DNA of 7,275 bases from Pseudaestuariivita sp. (lineage in GTDB: Bacteria; Pseudomonadota; Alphaproteobacteria; Rhodobacterales; Rhodobacteraceae): positions 1 through 7,275 of the forward strand of contig JAHDCH010000130.1 of the NCBI GenBank assembly GCA_020629995.1. The letters are read 5' to 3'. The notes beneath the pieces are model-generated. The model had not been told where the DNA came from, made no database searches, and saw only the letters and a program-made list of their open reading frames with translations. A program made the translations under genes and the position numbers. This document shows positions 6,019-7,275 of the stretch, in pieces. The first letter of the stretch is position 1; each line of letters begins with the position of its first letter.

Positions 6019-6732
6019 AAGCGTGCGCCTGACCTCTCCGCCCAGATTGCCAGCTCGATCCGTGATGCCATTGTCGACGGACGCCTGATCGTGGATGAAC
6101 GCCTGCCGTCCGAAGCCGAGCTTTCAGCCGAATTCGAAGTCTCCCGCTCCACTGTCCGCGAAGCGCTCAAACGTCTTGGGGCGCAATCTTTGATCCGCAC
6201 CGAACGCGGCGCCACGGGCGGCGCCTTTGTGAACCATTTGCGCTATGAAGACGCCTATGCCCAGCACGTTACCACCTCGACGCTGCTGCTTTCGATGAAC
6301 TCCGTCCACTTTGCCACCGCGGCCGAGGCGCGCTTTGCCCTCGAGGCGGCCTGCGTGCCCCTGTCCGCTGCGCGGCGCACGCCCGATCATCTGGCCACCA
6401 TGCGGGCCGAAATCCACCGGCAGTCGCAGCCGGGGCTCAGCGACGAGGGGTTTTGCGCCTCCGACGTGGCATTTCACCGGGCTCTGGTCGATGGCGCGGG
6501 GAATCCGGTGCTCAGCTACCAGCTTGCCGGCGCGGTCGAAGCCATGCAGCCTTTGATGAACATGATCACCTTCACGGCCCGCTCGCGATCGGAAATCGTG
6601 TCGCTGCACAGCCGGATCGCCGATGCCCTGGACGCGCGGGATGCATCCGCTGCGGATGCCACTCTTTCCGAGCTGGCCAGCTATACCGTGACCCTCGGCC
6701 AGACCATGTTCGCCAAAGCGCGCTCGGGCTGA
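6013..6732 (+). CDS. GntR-family transcriptional regulator, FadR/FCD subfamily
   Basis: The 239-residue protein has an N-terminal winged helix (about 8-73: LPSEAELSAEFEVSRSTVREAL, recognition helix near 43-52, wing ending RTERGATGGAFV) and a C-terminal all-helical FCD effector domain (about 100-230). FCD metal ligands D151 and H155 (DVAFH) and H199 are present, but the usual fourth His aligns with L221. The effector is unknown; a DMSP-pathway intermediate or a related acid is plausible from context. A GntR gene also sits next to dmdA in Ruegeria pomeroyi, as I recall. The ATG at 6013 has no ribosome binding site and lies within the operator, so translation may be leaderless. No better in-frame start precedes the winged helix. 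Probably represses itself and the divergent DUF2182-DUF1326-DinB-dmdA-acuI operon. Confidence 0.93.
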   Translation: MKKRAPDLSAQIASSIRDAIVDGRLIVDERLPSEAELSAEFEVSRSTVREALKRLGAQSLIRTERGATGGAFVNHLRYEDAYAQHVTTSTLLLSMNSVHFATAAEARFALEAACVPLSAARRTPDHLATMRAEIHRQSQPGLSDEGFCASDVAFHRALVDGAGNPVLSYQLAGAVEAMQPLMNMITFTARSRSEIVSLHSRIADALDARDASAADATLSELASYTVTLGQTMFAKARSG

Positions 6733-6795
6733 TCCGCGCCCCTTGACCGCCCCGCCCTTCGCGTCATCTCTACGGCACCACGGACGGAGACTTCG

Positions 6796-7143
6796 ATGCA
6801 CTGGCTTGACCTCATCTGCGCTGTTCTGACCATCGGCTTTGGCGCTTTCGGTTTTCTGGCGCCGCGCTACACAGCCTCGGCCCTCGATCTTGCACCAACC
6901 GCCAGCACCATGGGGCTGAGCGAGATGCGTGCCTCTGTCGGCGGCTTGTTCGTCATCGCGGGGATCGCCGCCCTTTGGATGAACGCTGCGCCCGCCTGGG
7001 CCATGCTGGGCTTTGCCTTTGCCGGCGCAGCTACGGGACGGCTGATTTCCTTGCTGGTCGACAACCCTCCCAAGTACAAATGCGCGGCCTTCGGCGCGAT
7101 CGAAGCCGTCCTCGCGGCCGTCCTTCTGGCGCGCCACCTCTAG
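6796..7143 (+). CDS. Small four-helix membrane protein, DUF4345-like
   Basis: The 115-residue protein is hydrophobic, with about four membrane helices (4-22, 46-62, 66-88, 97-113). SEMRASVGG at 42-50 just before the second helix and the GR pair at 81-82 resemble the conserved (E)xRaxxGG and Arg positions of the DUF4345 family; this match is by eye. The ATG at 6796 is preceded by GGAG (6786-6789) at 6 nt. It starts 63 nt after the GntR stop on the same strand and may be co-transcribed with it. Function is unknown and a link to DMSP metabolism is only positional. No terminator with a T-run is visible after it; a repeat copy begins 1 nt past its stop. Confidence 0.8.
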   Translation: MHWLDLICAVLTIGFGAFGFLAPRYTASALDLAPTASTMGLSEMRASVGGLFVIAGIAALWMNAAPAWAMLGFAFAGAATGRLISLLVDNPPKYKCAAFGAIEAVLAAVLLARHL

Positions 7144-7144
7144 G

Positions 7145-7167
7145 CTTCTTCTCTTTTCAAATATGGC
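7145..7167. repeat. Intergenic repeat element, copy B (23 bp)
   Basis: This matches bases 2752-2774 at 22 of 23 positions, same orientation. It is followed by GCCGGAGGCTCC-type GC-rich sequence rather than the longer hairpin of copy A. It starts right after the stop codon of the small membrane protein. On the minus strand it could belong to the 3' end of a gene beyond the right edge, but no such gene can be confirmed. Confidence 0.55.
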
Positions 7168-7234
7168 CGCCGGAGGCTCCTGCCGCTTGCAAACCGCGCC
7201 GCCCGCGCCTATTTCTGGACCGTCCTTCGGGACT

Positions 7235-7275
7235 ATGGACATAAACGCGCTCGTAATAAGCGGATCGGACCCGGG
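7235..7275 (+). CDS. Possible start of a further gene, cut by the right edge (uncertain)
   Basis: An ATG at 7235 opens a frame reading MDINALVISGSDP up to the window end. The short hydrophobic strand followed by a Gly/Ser turn would suit the first strand of a nucleotide-binding or kinase-like fold. There is no clear ribosome binding site, and only 13 codons are visible, so this is a weak call. A small GTCC-TTCG-GGAC hairpin (7222-7233) lies just before it. Confidence 0.2.
   Translation, partial: MDINALVISGSDP

Noticed and set aside
4623..6032. A 469-codon plus-strand open frame opposite the DUF1326 and DUF2182 genes
   Set aside because: Its product is rich in His, Arg, Gln and Ala with no domain or membrane logic, and it lies antisense to two well-supported coupled genes. 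It is a high-GC shadow frame.
6124..7242. A 372-codon minus-strand open frame across the GntR and DUF4345-like genes
   Set aside because: Low-complexity Gly/Arg/Lys composition, antisense to two genes with recognisable domains and ribosome binding sites.
1..7275. tRNA, rRNA, CRISPR arrays, insertion sequences or phage genes
   Set aside because: No regularly spaced repeats, transposase motifs, terminal inverted repeats or tRNA-like cloverleaf were seen on either strand.

Overview
The window looks like a chromosomal segment of a marine alphaproteobacterium of the Rhodobacteraceae (Roseobacter group). The evidence is high-GC coding sequence, a dmdA-acuI gene pair of the type known from Ruegeria pomeroyi and relatives, and two copies of an intergenic element resembling the short hairpin-bearing elements found between genes in this family. 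The theme is import and demethylation of dimethylsulfoniopropionate (DMSP).

Layout, on the minus strand from right to left: a Met-rich DUF2182 membrane protein (5121-5957), a DUF1326 protein with a CxCx3CxC cluster (4410-5117), a DinB-family metalloprotein (3898-4413), DMSP demethylase dmdA (2807-3907) and acrylyl-CoA reductase acuI (1753-2742). The first four genes are packed with a 3-nt gap, a 4-nt ATGA overlap and a 10-nt overlap. acuI follows dmdA after 64 nt that hold a GC hairpin. A strong intrinsic terminator lies about 30 bases past the acuI stop codon. A structured, locally AT-rich 298-bp gap then leads to a BCCT-family transporter (start 1454, running off the left edge), which probably has its own promoter.

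On the plus strand a GntR/FadR-type (FCD) regulator starts at 6013. It is divergent from the minus-strand operon and separated from it by about 55 bp. That gap holds a two-part operator-like element that reads both as a 15-bp direct repeat and as a 38-bp near-palindrome, and it overlaps the regulator's own start codon. Downstream lies a small four-helix membrane protein (6796-7143, DUF4345-like), then about 130 bp with one repeat copy and nothing else certain.

Inferred working model: the BCCT protein imports DMSP or a related zwitterion. DmdA transfers a methyl group from DMSP to tetrahydrofolate, leaving methylmercaptopropionate. AcuI removes toxic acrylyl-CoA from DMSP or acrylate catabolism. 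The GntR protein controls itself and the operon through the shared operator. The DUF2182-DUF1326 pair (putative metal handling) and the DinB protein are uncharacterised here, but their tight packing ahead of dmdA ties them to the same expression unit. They are the most interesting part of the window.
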